Shown here: piece after piece, positions 1-10,255 of the stretch
How the letters are laid out: every line of letters begins with the position of its first letter
Numbering within the stretch: position 1 is the first letter of the stretch
Assembly: GCA_012656075.1 (NCBI GenBank)
Contig: JAAKBF010000378.1
Coordinates: forward strand, 372,001-436,000
Origin: Phytophthora hibernalis
Lineage: Eukaryota; Oomycota; Peronosporomycetes; Peronosporales; Peronosporaceae
DNA: 64,000 nt
Direction of reading: 5' to 3'
The notes under the pieces: model-generated
The model's input: only the letters and a program-made list of their open reading frames with translations
Told to the model about the DNA's origin: nothing
Databases searched by the model: none
Position numbers and translations under genes: made by a program

Positions 1-1856
1 CGACCCCGTCGACGAACTGACCGAGGGCTCAGTGACGAAGGCCAGACGCCTGAGAGATGGTGGCGAACTGACCGAAGGTTTGGGCGTGTGCCCTTGAGCT
101 GGGACACCCAAACGCTTGACGGACGACCCAACCGCTTGCTCGCAGGAAGAGTCGACTTCGACGGCCCCGATGGAACTTGCGGAGGGCGCGTCGGTGTTGC
201 CTGCGGTGGCGGAGCTGGAGATGCTTGCTGCCGGAGACGCTTGCGTCGATTCCGTCGACGTTGGGACACCGACGGAATGAGCGGTAGGTCGTCCGAATCC
301 TCGGAGGCGTCACCAGCAACCGACGATGCCTTCGCTGGAGGTTTAGACCCCGAGTCCTAGCCTTCGGCCTTTGGTCGCTGCCTTCCGAGTTCTCAGAAGA
401 CGCACTCCGACTGCGCTTCGAGGTGATGCTCGGAGGTGCGAGGTTGAGCAACTCCCAGTCGATGTCGTCCGCAGTGATACCTGAGCGAGCGTAAGAAGAG
501 CTTTAGAAGACTGATGGTGTAAGAAGTGACGAGCTGAACGTACTAGCAGAAGCAAGCACCAATGTGTCAACATCGAGCTCGTGGAGAGCAGCGTGGCGAC
601 GCAGAATGGAGTTCGCCCGTTTCTAGCTCGCGACTTGAGCTTGGAGTGCTTGGATCTGAGGAGGAACTGCACCGACCGAGGCTTGGTCGGAAGCCTCGAG
701 GGCGGCCCAATGCTTGGCCACCTAATCCGTATAGGCCACCAAGCCAGCCTTGAAACGCTCGCGATCCTGGTGGAGGAGTCGCTGCGTCGATGTCACCGAA
801 GCCTCGATCGTGGTCGCGCAAGCAGCTCACAACCCCACGATGCGGGCGTGGTCGGCGATGGCGGCGTTGGCCTTGCGCAGGTGCGCGGCAGCCTGCTCGT
901 GCTCGTCCTTGAGAGCGATGTACGACTGGCGGAGGTTATTCAGAGAGTCACGAGTAGGGCTCTCATCGCTCGAAGCCTGGGTGCAGAAACGCTCGAACTT
1001 CTCGCGTTCTTGCGTCTCTGCTTGGAGCCGGTCCTCGGTGTCGGCGAGTCGAGCCTTGAGCTCTGCCACCTCGTTACGTAGGTCGACAACAATCTCGGCT
1101 TCACCCGGCGGAAGTTGGGCGGGGCCACGGCAGCCTCCTCAACCTCACCGAGGTCTGTGGAGCGCTCCATCAGGCTGTCGAGCGACGAATCGACGCTGAC
1201 GGGTGACACCAACCACGAGTTGACCCAACTGGAGTAGACGTTGCTCAACCAGAGCAGAGACCGAAGGCTCGGTCGAGGCAACCGGAGAAGGAGCGACGCC
1301 GGAGGTGTCGGTCTGAAACCCCACCGAGGCGATGCGAGTGTCCCGGGCGCCCAAGGGTCCTGAGACCGCCGCAGGTGTGCCGCGAAGCAGGTATGCCAGG
1401 ACTGGCGAGGCGTCGGGTGATGAAGGAGGCGTGCGAAGCGGCGAAACTTCGGTTGCAACGCCGTCAGCCGGCGGAGGACCATCAGGACGTTGTGGAGGCG
1501 GGACCGAGACCTCAGCAGAGCTAGGAACGTCGGCTGGAGCATCGGCAGCCCCTTGCGATCGCTAAATCTTTTTCTAACTGTTTCATAACTTCCATGATAA
1601 CTTTGATCATCAAATTTTAAATCTAAACAGTTAGCCCCATATAAGTCTACTCGAGTATTAAATTCTAAATAAACATGAGAGTATAATCCACCATCTATAT
1701 GTTTTTCTTCAGCTATATGCCTGAGGTAAAGAATCAAGATGGAACGAAGAGTTAGAAGATGCGCAGGATGTTGGAGAAGCCTACCTCGTCGCTCGGAGTG
1801 ATAGCACGGAGAGCGGCAGCGGTGGCGTCGCTGAGAAGACGCGACGGATGAGCCAT
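1..1856 (-). pseudogene. Gag-like protein of copy A, broken and partial
   Basis: The likely start is the ATG at 1856 (MAHPSRLL), which aligns with MSHPSRLL of copy B at 45938. The product is rich in proline, serine and alanine, followed by a Glu/Arg/Leu-rich, coiled-coil-like part (minus ORF 1069-827, with runs such as KARLADTEDRLQAETQEREK). Frame changes occur several times, and an AT-rich insert at 1562-1717 splits the N-terminal part. The role is inferred to be the structural Gag of a Ty3/gypsy-type element, from its position just downstream of the LTR and from the second copy. No zinc knuckle is visible in this part. Confidence 0.6.
1562..1717 (-). pseudogene. Rep-like (HUH endonuclease) fragment inserted in gag
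   Basis: This AT-rich block is absent from copy B: sequence matching B resumes at once on both sides (…gcgatcg before it, tgcctgaggta after it). On the minus strand it is open for about 50 codons and reads AEEKHIDGG, then SHVYLEFNTRVDLYG, then LDL, then YHGSYETVRKR. This order (an E-x-H-x-DG turn, a hydrophobic HUH-type strand, a distal D-L, then Y-H-G-x-Y) is that of motif II and the following region in Rep proteins of CRESS-DNA viruses and related plasmids. The first histidine of the usual H-x-H pair is replaced (YSH). Motif I, motif III and the helicase are missing, so it is only a fragment. A mitochondrial origin was considered because of the low GC, but the motif order favours Rep. The family call is by eye only. 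Confidence 0.5.
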
Positions 1857-1939
1857 GACGCGAAGATGTGAAGCGCCACGACGCGCACTACTTGCGGGAG
1901 CTTGCGTCGAGGCGGGGCAGTTGTGGTGTTGGGTTTTGG

Positions 1940-2822
1940 GGCCAAGCGGTCACAGCTCGGTCACCCGATTACCGACGTTGTGCCTTTCGATGAAACGCGA
2001 TAACGCCGCCCGATTGGCTTATCTCATTCCCCGCACGGTAGTGACATAGGAGTGATAGTGACCGAGGTCTCGGCCGGGTATAATAAACTCCCGGCCGTTG
2101 GTACAAACCCTCGTTTGTACCCATTTCAGTTTCGTACCCTCGGTCTTATAGAGCCGGGTACGGGATCACATACTGGGATCTGTTCACACTGGATATTTGT
2201 ATTTAGATATAGGACTAGCTATAGGATTGACTACAGAGACTCTCAGAGCCATAGATCAACACAAATAAATCAGCAGTATTCCCCCAAGTCACCAAGGGTT
2301 AAGTCCGTCTTCGGTAAGTCTAGCTAGCTTATCTGAGGGTCTGGATACGCTCGGCTTGTGGGATGCCTGTCAGCGAGCTCGAGGTATATTGAACCGAGGG
2401 TTTGTTGCTGGTCACTCCAAGAGATTAGAGTGGCTGAGTGTTGGGGGCGACGAGAAGTGTCGTTCGCCATATATTATAGTGGAACCGAGTGTTCCATACA
2501 TATTTTACTACCCGTCGAGGTTTTACCTTGGCAAACCTGTATTAGGATTGACAGTCGGTACCCTTCCTTCTGAGGGACTGCGGGGTTCGCGCGAAAGCGC
2601 AATATTGCATACTAGCCCTCGCCCGTGGCTAGTGGTGCAGGTTATTGGGTTGACCTAATACAACCTAGGTGTACATAGGGTTCACGTCCAACCCGGTGTA
2701 AGGGATCGTTCCTGGTCTTCAAGTTTGATCCAACGCTCGTTGACCTGACAATGGGAAGCGAGTGTTGTTGGTGGGACTCATACCATTCGGTAGTGAGAAT
2801 TTCTGCGTGATCCTACATGACA
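1940..2822 (-). repeat. 5' LTR of copy A
   Basis: About 880 bp that match 46030-46888 almost end to end. In element orientation it begins TGTCATGTAGGATC. The far end, next to gag, is uncertain because the two copies diverge over the last 100 bp or so. The match includes a TATA-like motif and stretches of identical sequence such as the block around 2575-2640. Confidence 0.7.
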
Positions 2823-3544
2823 ATGCGTGCATGATCTGCATCTTCCAGAATCTCTAAGCGCGAATCAATACGCGTGTCGGCCACCGTAGATTCAGCGCTT
2901 AGCGACAGTGAAAATATTTGGGCGATTTCACGCTCAGTCGGCTCGTGCTCATCTGCGCTGCCTTCGAGCTCAGTACGCAAAGCCGAGCTCGATGTCGAGG
3001 CTGTCGCAAAAGCGGCATCCTCGTCATTCAGGCGCTCATTGTCGTTTCCACGGTCACCTGGTGCAGAAACGCTGGTACCACCACCACCACCACCACCATC
3101 GTCCTCGTCCCCATCATCGACGATCCGTCATGCTCAACGCTTTCCCCGATCGCTCGCTGGATTCGACGCACGTCGCGTACGACCACAGGGCAGTCGGGAT
3201 CTCCAGTTGGCTTCAAACAGTTCAATAGGCCTTGGAACTTTTTCTTGATCGACGTAAGATCACGCATAGCTCGGTGCTCTCGTTCGGCGTAGATCAGGTA
3301 GTTCTCGAGAACAAGTTCCCACTCATTCCTCCGGTCGGAAAAATCGTCTCGATCTCGACTAGAGAGCTGTCACATCGGCCTCAGAATATTTCCCGAGCCA
3401 CGGGTTCTTCCTCGAACCATCGTTGACTTCTAGGCCGAAGAGAAGCTCTGCTGAGCGTCGAAGTGCAGAATCGCTGAGCGTGCAGAATGCGGAATGGAGA
3501 GCGCTGAGCGTACGCAATGCGGAAGCGCTGTACAAGGGAAACAT
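2823..3544 (-). pseudogene. SANT/Myb-like, transposon-associated protein fragment
   Basis: Joining minus-strand frames gives KYSEADVTAL, then NEWELVLENYLIYAER, then MRDLTSIKKKFQGLLN, KPTGDPDCP and VRRIQRAIGE. This is the SANT/Myb-like pattern of a common oomycete family that often accompanies transposons (a tryptophan helix, an R-x-L-x-x-I-x-x-K-F helix, then K-P-T-G-D-P). It continues into an acidic, Ser/Ala-rich tail that runs up to the LTR of copy A at 2822, where it is cut. A GGT/ACC repeat at about 3073-3098 adds a run of valines in one frame, or acidic residues in another. A stop and frame changes near 3365-3375 break the N-terminal part. A DNA-binding role is inferred from the family. 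Confidence 0.55.
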
Positions 3545-3595
3545 TCATTTGTAAAGGTAAATGGTAAGGGATGCCTCAAATTTTTAGATTTATGA

Positions 3596-3729
3596 GGTTT
3601 ATTCCCGCCCAAATTCGGGGGCTCCGTCAGATGTGCGAGGGTCTGACGTTTTGAATGACCCTGCTTTGTACGTTTTTTCTTCCAAAACGTCGCTCCAATA
3701 TATTCCCACCATGGGGGTGGGAATAAACC
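3596..3729. repeat. Short inverted-repeat element
   Basis: GGTTTATTCCCGCCC at 3596-3610 is mirrored by GGGTGGGAATAAACC at 3715-3729, with one mismatch across 15 bp. The 104 bp between the arms have no convincing ORF. It could be a small MITE or a hairpin; no clear target duplication was seen. Confidence 0.4.
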
Positions 3730-3737
3730 ACCGGCCA

Positions 3738-4078
3738 ATCATTTATTCCGAGACCTAGACACCGACGGAGAAACCAGGGCTTACGACGAAATGTATTGGA
3801 AACACATACAAAAACCCACCAGCCTTTCCTCCGTGGTACCTACTACTTCGAAGTACTACGTAGTACAACTGTAGTAACGTTACTAGTAGAATGTACCAAT
3901 TGTTTCCAAGCAAGCTACCAACGACTTCCTGCTGGTTGTTTCCTTTCCTCCGTGCGCGTGCCGTGGGTCTCCCTCCACCTGCGAGTCACGCTTGCTTCAA
4001 CTTGCAGGCACGAGTTGAGCTGTTGGGACCTTCTCAGGCTCTCAGGCTGTCATATTCGTATTTGGATCACAGAGATGC
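3738..4078. other. Intergenic, nothing recognised
   Basis: This is the 3' flank of the myosin-PX gene. I see no ORF worth naming. It contains a cluster of short palindromic TACTTCGAAGTA / ACTACGTAGT motifs at about 3841-3870. Confidence 0.5.
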
Positions 4079-7000
4079 CTAAACACCGTAGCTGGGCTGA
4101 TACGAGTTCTGCTGGCCTGGAACGTACGGTGGAGGCGCCTGCACACCACCACCCTCCTGCGCGGACAGCGCGTAAGTCTCCGTGACGGCAAGCAGTGAGT
4201 CGTTGTACAGACCCATGGTCGTCTCGAGGTCCTCCTGGCACTGCATCGCACGCGGGATCAGATCCACGTTCGCGAACGGGTTGTCCAGGTTCGCTGAGAT
4301 CTGCAGTCGCGGCAGAAGCTGCACGCACACCTTAAGATGGTGCTGCACAGAAGGGTCGCGGCGCAAGTCACCGCGCGCACTACGAATCGACGCGTTCAGC
4401 AGCGCCACCGCCTGCTCCGTGTGGGACAGCTCCTCCTCATCCAGCGGCGTGGGCAGCTCCGTAGGCAAGCGCGCCTGCTCACGCGCAGCCATTCCCTCGG
4501 CCCCACCAGCGTTAACATTCAGTGCACGGCCAAATCCACCTGGCGCAACGCTAGACTCGTCGCCTCCGCCGGACATAAGCTGGCGGCGGTACTGCTCAAC
4601 CTGGCGCGACACATTCAAGAAGCGGTCCAGCTCCGGCACGTTCAGCGTCTCAGGAAGACGCGCGCACAGCTCCAGCACTTGCGCCACGTAACGCTCCAGA
4701 CCCTGTTTGCGCTCCTCTACAATCGCGCTAGAGTTACCTGTCTTGCCCTTAAACACACCGCCAAGAACGTGCTTGCGCGGGAAAAGAGGAATCGTAGCAA
4801 CCGCCGTTGGGATCTTGCGCTTGAGGTCCTTGTGCAACTTCTCGAAGACACTGAAGCGGTGAGACACCAGCCATGTTGTGGACTCGCTCGCGTCCTTGGG
4901 CTGCCACTGGCAACGCAGCACGTACACAGTGTACTCCGTGTAGTTGTCATCCTGCAGTACCTGGGTACGATGCATCTGCGCCTCGAAGAATCCGTCGTGA
5001 ATCACAATGCGGCCATTCTCAGTAGAGAAGGATCCAAGCGGTGCCGTGAGAGTTGACAAGCTTCTCTGTTGACGCGACTGGCCACCGTAGTACCCTGGGT
5101 CAGCGGCGGCACCACCAGACTCATCACTCGTAGTAAGCAGAGAGCCACACTCGTCACAGTGGTTCCCATTGGCCGTGTTGTTAGTTGCACCACAAGCCGG
5201 GCAACGAATTTGGATGCCATACACACCCGTAGTATACAAGCGGCTCAACGACTCCTCCTGCTCGGCGGTGAGGGCAGCTCCAGACGGAGTTCCTCGGGCT
5301 TCTCGAGCAGGAATGGCACCAGCTCGTCGTATTCGGACTGGGCAATAGCACCACTCAATAGCAGATCATTTAGTTGCTCCAGCTGCTCGCGGTTCTCCTG
5401 AGAGACATCGTCCGGAATTTCCACCACGTGAACCTGGCCAGCAGCCGTCTGTACACTGTTCACCTGTGCAAGCCCGCTCAGTAGACTGGCACTGACGCTG
5501 GCGGCCTCAAGTAGCGCCTGCTCCTTGCGACGCTCTGCCTCCTCGCGCTCGCGCTCCATGCGTTTTTCGAGGTCCTTCGCCTCTGCAATAGCGCGCAGTT
5601 CGGCCTGGCGTTCGTGCTCCACTGCAGCAGTAGCTTCCGCAGCGGCTGCCTCTGCCTCGGCGACCGCAGCCGCCGCCTCCTTGGCCAAACGGATAGCTTC
5701 CTCTTCCGCGACGCGAGCCTCAGCCTCCATGCGACTGCGGTCCTCCTCGGCTGCAGCACGAGCAATGCTCTCCCGACGAGCAACTTCAGCCGCCATGCGC
5801 GCTTCCTCTTCACGTCGCTTAGCCTCTTCTGCCTGGCGCTTTGCCTCAGCAGCTCGCGCAGCTGCCATAACAAGCATTTCCTGCTTCTTTGACTTGAACA
5901 GACGACGTGCCGTCATACCACGGAACAAAGCCTGCACCACGACCACAGCAGTGCGCGTCTTCTTGAAGTCACGACGAACCGAAAGAGCGCGCCACCAGCG
6001 CTGAATACGCACCACAGAGTTGCGGCGGAACTGGATACGGCGCAGCAGCTTCCCAAAGCTGTTCTGCGCAGTGACCTTCGCCAGAGCCACACGCCAACGG
6101 CGACGAGCCAGCCACAGCTTCATGCGTGACACGATGTGCGGTCCTTCTACGACCCAGTTAATTTTGAGGATCGAATCCAGCACGGCGATCTTGCCAGACT
6201 TGAAGAACAGCTTTGTGATTCCCAACTTGTACGCATCCATTGGCACCTGGAACGCCCACAAGATGGCCGTGATGAGCGTCGGGTCGCTCTGGTTCGCGAA
6301 CAGCCGCTGGGCATCAGATGGCATGAACTTCTTGTAAGCACCGACCAGCTCACTGTAGCTCACACGAGTTGGAAGGCCAACCTTGAGCACCTGGGCCGTC
6401 TGCATAATACCCTGGCAACGAAGTTGACCCACCACGTATCGAGGGTCAAACATACCCACACGCATGAGCGCGTTGGGCTTAATACAACGAATAAAGTTGC
6501 ACCGCGTCGCATCGAGGGTGTCCACAAGCTCCTGCATCTGGTTCGAGAACTTCGCAGCCACACTCTTCGTCAATTTTCTCTTGCCTGGGCGGCTGTTCTC
6601 GGCCTCTTGCATAAAGAATGCAGGCAACAACTTGTTCGTCGAACCCAAGAAAAGTTTCGCCATGTCAGGTGGAATCGAGTCGTTGTTTTTGTCAATGAAA
6701 GAGCCGATCGTGTAGCTCACAGCACCAGCGAAATGCCTCACTATGAACATGTGCTCCATGTCCTTCGGGTGTGGCCGAGGGAAATACGCGTGTCTCGCGT
6801 GCTTCGAGTGAAGCGTTCGCAGGAACTTAGCGTCGCTAGGCTGCGGGTTCATCGCCTCAGCATCCAGTAACGCTAAAATACCGTTCGGCTTGGATGCAAT
6901 CAAATCCACGCACTCGCGGTTATCGGGCCACTTAATTTTGCCCACCGTGATACCTTCACGCTTGTACAGCTCCATCTCAGCAATGAACACTTGGTTGTTA

Positions 7001-8492
7001 AACGTAGCCTGCAGCACCTCGTTCGTGTAGTTGATCAGTAGCTGCTCGAAATCGTTGCGCTGAAATGACTCGAAACCGAAGATATCCAGCACCCCAATGT
7101 ACGGCAGTGGGTTGGGGTCGTGCCCCAGGGACGAGTTCACTTGCTTAATAACCCAGTCGAACAAGCGGCTGTATAGCGCCTTAGCGATAGCATCACGCGC
7201 ATACACGGCAGCCTGTTCATTGCGGCGAACAGTGAACGTCTGCTCAGGCGTCACAATGTCGCGCGTCATCATCACCTTCCATAGGTCCTCTTCGTTCACA
7301 CCCAACAGTTTGGATACCACGACAATTGCTCGCTTGGCAGACTCCTTCTCAATCACAGCAGCTTCGCCCTCGGGCGTATCTTCCTCCTCGAACTCGATGT
7401 TACCCAGGTGTAGCAAGCCCGCGACTACTGAAAAATAATGTGTTGGATCTGCTCGTCAATACCTACACAGCTAAGACCGCGCACCACAGCCTCAAAGCAC
7501 GCGTGGTCATCCGTTTCTTCGGCAATGTAGCATCCGCTCTGGTTGAGGTAGCAGAAGTCCTGCGGCTTCGTCAGCTCAAACTCCTACGAGCCGCCGCCGA
7601 GGCGCCGGCCAGCAACTGGTAGAAGATGTGGAAGTTGCGCTCGCCATCCACCTGGTACACGAGACGCGACTTTTCCAACAAGTACGTCTCGACCAGCGCA
7701 CCGGCGAGCTTGAACTCGCCGTCCGACGTGAACTGCAGCTTCATGAACTTGCCGAAGCGCGACGAGTTGTAGTTGCGCAGCGTCTTAGCGTTGCCGAACG
7801 CTTCTAGGATCGGGTTCTGTTCGATCAGACGGTGGTCCAGTGACGTGCCGTGCTGCTGCCGGTTCTTGGACAAGGTCTCAATCTCGTCTCCGCGCGCCTT
7901 CTTGCCGTATAGGCCGCGCGTTGTCAGGTGGCGGAGCACGATCTTGGACGACTCAGTCTTGCCAGCACCACTCTCTCCGCTGATGACGACCGACTGGTTG
8001 GTCGGCTGGTCCGTGCCCGCGTTGTAGACCATCTGCTGGTACGCCATCTCGGCAATGGAGTACGGGTGGGGGAGCTGCCGGCCGTGTTGACGACCTCGCT
8101 AATGCGCGGGTTGGCCAGCTCTCGCAGCGGGTTCACGGCGATCAGTACGTTGGCCATGAAGGTGTAGGGCTTCTGGCCCAAGCCGTTACCGCCGTCGAGC
8201 TTGCAGCGCTCCTCCAGGTTGTGCAGCACGCCGGCCTCGTGGATGTAGTAGAGCGACGTCATGTCGTCGGCCTCGCGCGGGTTCAAGGGAACGGCGTCGA
8301 CGCGGTCCACCTGCTGGATCTTGCCGGCCTGCGTGCGCACCGTCACCTTGAGGCCGCCGATGGCCATGATGGAGGCCTTATCCCACACGCGCTCGGCGCC
8401 GGGCACCCACACGGTCTGGCCCACCTCCACAGGCAGCAACTCGGCGCCCGCGTCGGACTTGGACGCCTGGCGGGCGATCGGAGGGGCGTCGA
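4079..8492 (-). CDS. Myosin with PX-domain tail (oomycete class XXX type), frames broken
   Basis: This is a single intron-less gene of about 1,470 codons, read from several frames. In order it holds: a short Ser/Arg/Pro N-terminus (ATG at 8492), an SH3-like segment (VGQTVWVPG, 8430), the motor with P-loop GESGAGKTES (about 7990), switch I NYNSSRFGKF (about 7760), switch II DIFGFESFQRN (about 7075) and the actin-side segment CNFIRCIKPN. After the motor come two IQ-like motifs (RIQRWWRAL, VVQALFRGM, 6020-5920), an Ala/Glu/Arg coiled coil (5880-5500), a CPAC…CDEC zinc-ribbon-like pair (5205-5150), and a PX domain (about 5060-4600, with SHRFSVFEKLHKDLKRK and the PLFPRK region), then a Pro/Tyr-rich end. 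Class XXX myosins of oomycetes have this SH3-IQ-coiled-coil-PX layout, which suggests actin-based movement of phosphoinositide-bearing membranes. Frame breaks lie near 8465, 8068-8072 (G5), 7585, 7431-7435 (A5) and 5270. All motor motifs between them are intact. Confidence 0.85.
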
Positions 8493-8992
8493 CATGGTTT
8501 TCGGTGCGGTGGGCGGGTTAACGTAGGCAGCACGCTCAGGGGGTTGAATGGGAGGCGGCTCTGCTCTGCGGCCAGCGAGGCTTGAAGTGACAGTGCGGAA
8601 GAATCCGAATCCCCCTCCGCCTTGACGGAATGCGATTGGACGAAAACGGAGGGGAGTGGTCCACACAGCCGTCAAAGCCAGGTCGGTCGCCATCAACACG
8701 ACGACGTTGCCACGCTGAACAAGGCAAAAGCGCTCTCTCTGCATGTATCATCGTTTGTTGCATTTGTACGAAGAGACTATAGCCGCTAGCCACGTTGGGA
8801 CTTACCGGGAATGTTCTACGGTGCTTGCCACGTCCATCGGAGGTTAGTGGCGCTCACTTCATTTCGGGGCGGCCGCGAAACGCTCCATACGCTGTCGTCG
8901 CTTCTCCTCGAACTGCAGGCGACAACACAGTATGTTTTGTAAGCATGATGCTTGTGTGCATGGGTGTTCAACGCGGCGACAAGAAAAGTTAA
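8493..8992. other. Intergenic between the myosin and SAP-protein genes
   Basis: This holds the 5' flank of the myosin gene and the 3' flank of the SAP-domain gene. ORFs here are short and uneven. No promoter motif could be placed with confidence. Confidence 0.5.
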
Positions 8993-9623
8993 CTACGAAC
9001 GTACCACTTCGCTCGTCTCGAGGTTGAACCGCTTGGCGCGATCCAGACGCCGCTTCTCCTCTGCGTTCAGACCGAAGCGGTCGGCGCGGGCCTCTTTCTT
9101 CTTGTCAAGCTACGACCAGAGACAGGCACACGCGTCACATTCGGCACCACCAACGGTAATAAGCACATCCAACGTCACCATGACAAGACAACATACCGTA
9201 TCTTCCGTCTCCAACTGGAAACGCTCTGCCCGCTTAAGTCGCTTCGATTTCTCCTCATCGGCAACTGTACCCGTGTAAACAACGTCAGTCAATCATTTCG
9301 CGTCTTCGGGTCAACTCGTCATCTACGCACCTGCGCTGGGGAGATGAAAACGCTTCGCGCGCTGGGACTACAGACACAGTCACCGAACATCACACACTCC
9401 TCGTTAATCTCCATCACCGTCACCACCACCCTTACCACTTTCCCTCAGCTCGCACCTTTTTGTCGTCCAGACTTAGGGGATGCTGAACTTGGCGGCGCGG
9501 GCCGCGCGCTTCTCTTGCTCCGACATTGGTTTGACAGCGGCGTCCGGCTCGCTGCCACTTTCCTTCATGTTCTCGGCCTCGTCGTCGACCTGTTTTTCCT
9601 TCTGCACCGGCTCAGCTTCAGCT

Positions 9624-9655
<32 letters not shown>

Positions 9656-10023
9656 CGGCTCCTCTTCCTCCTTGTTCTCCGTCTCTTCCTTCTTCTCGAC
9701 GGGGGCGGGTGTGGGCTCCGCGAAGGCTGCGCCGCCTTCTTCACTGGGGATGGAGTCTTGGCCTTCGTCTTGTTGGTCAGTTCCGACTCCACAATAGCTG
9801 CCGCCACCTCCTTCTTCTTGGGCTCAGGCTTTTTGTTCTTCTTGGGGCTGGGCACCTTGAGCTCCTCCATCTCCTGTGCCGCGCCGCCGAACTCCTCCTC
9901 GTCCAGCGCCAGCTCCAGCCGCTGGATAAGCTCCGTCTTCAGTCCGTTGGAGCTCAGTCCCCGCGACTCCAGTGCCGTGCGCAGCTCGCTCACCTTCATC
10001 TTCTTGGGGTTCACGCTCGTCAT
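8993..10023 (-). CDS. SAP-domain mRNA-export factor, SARNP/THO1/MOS11-like
   Basis: Four exons give about 262 aa: 10023-9456, 9367-9331, 9264-9197 and 9109-8993, joined by GT-AG introns (donors gtgcg, gtgcgt, gtatgt). The N-terminus holds a SAP motif (MKVSELRTALESRGL…GLKTELIQRL, residues about 9-40) that binds DNA or RNA. The middle is a Lys/Glu/Pro linker with an 11-alanine run coded by a CTG/CAG repeat. The C-terminus has repeated R-A-x-R-F motifs (RAARAAKFSIP, KRFHLPSA, KRAERFQLE, ARADRFGLN, RAKRFNLE), the THO1/MOS11 C-terminal pattern that contacts RNA and the DEAD-box helicase of TREX. The role is nuclear mRNA export. One extra base (or two missing) near 9735 breaks exon 1. The start is the first ATG. 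The next gene starts 232 bp away on the other strand. Confidence 0.85.
9625..9651. repeat. (CAG)9 microsatellite coding poly-alanine
   Basis: Nine uninterrupted CAG units on the plus strand. On the coding (minus) strand they are CTG-phase GCT codons, giving most of an alanine run in the SAP-domain protein. Confidence 0.9.
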
Positions 10024-10255
10024 GCTCGATCCGATTGATTTTTACCGAAGGCAGGAGATCCCAAAACCCATGTTTAGTAATGTTAGTACTGTAGTATCCC
10101 GAAAGAAAGGTGGAACTCCGACTCAGATCTGACTCTTCAGTTGACTACCGTCATTCCAACAACACGCAGGCTTTTCATCCAATCGCAGTGATGCAGCTCG
10201 ACGAAGTTGGTACTCGTGAGACTGCGCAAAGAGAACAAGCCACCTGCTCGCCGCC
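10024..10255. promoter_or_regulatory. Shared divergent promoter region
   Basis: Only 232 bp separate the start codons of the leftward SAP-domain gene and the rightward kinase gene, so both promoters must lie here or in the first exons. I found no certain TATA box. A CATTCC-type, initiator-like motif lies at about 10151-10156. Confidence 0.4.

Larger units (their letters stand above)
1..2822 (-). mobile_element. LTR retrotransposon copy A, 5' LTR plus gag, runs off the left edge
   Basis: Read leftward, this is an LTR (about 2822 to 1940) followed by a gag-type reading frame that leaves the window at base 1. The assignment rests on a second copy at 46888-42999, which matches it closely in the same orientation, both in the LTR and in the proline/serine-rich gag. 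On the minus strand the LTR starts with TG (TGTCATGTAGG) and carries an AT-rich TATA-like stretch near 2465-2475. A possible primer-binding region follows around 1935-1950, but it differs between the two copies and is not secure. The pol genes, if present, lie outside the window. The right end falls directly inside a SANT/Myb-like reading frame, so the element probably inserted there. Confidence 0.75.

Noticed and set aside
1562..1717. Nuclear copy of mitochondrial DNA as explanation of the AT-rich insert
   Set aside because: Low GC fits, but the motif order matches Rep and I recognise no mitochondrial protein. Kept open as the alternative.
3028..3267. Poly-valine/poly-histidine ORFs around 3073-3098
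   Set aside because: They come from a simple ACC/GGT repeat read in different frames; only the SANT-like minus frame has further support.
5525..6004. Ser/Arg/Ala-rich plus-strand ORF opposite the myosin coiled coil
   Set aside because: It is the antisense shadow of an Ala/Glu/Arg coiled coil and has no domain of its own.
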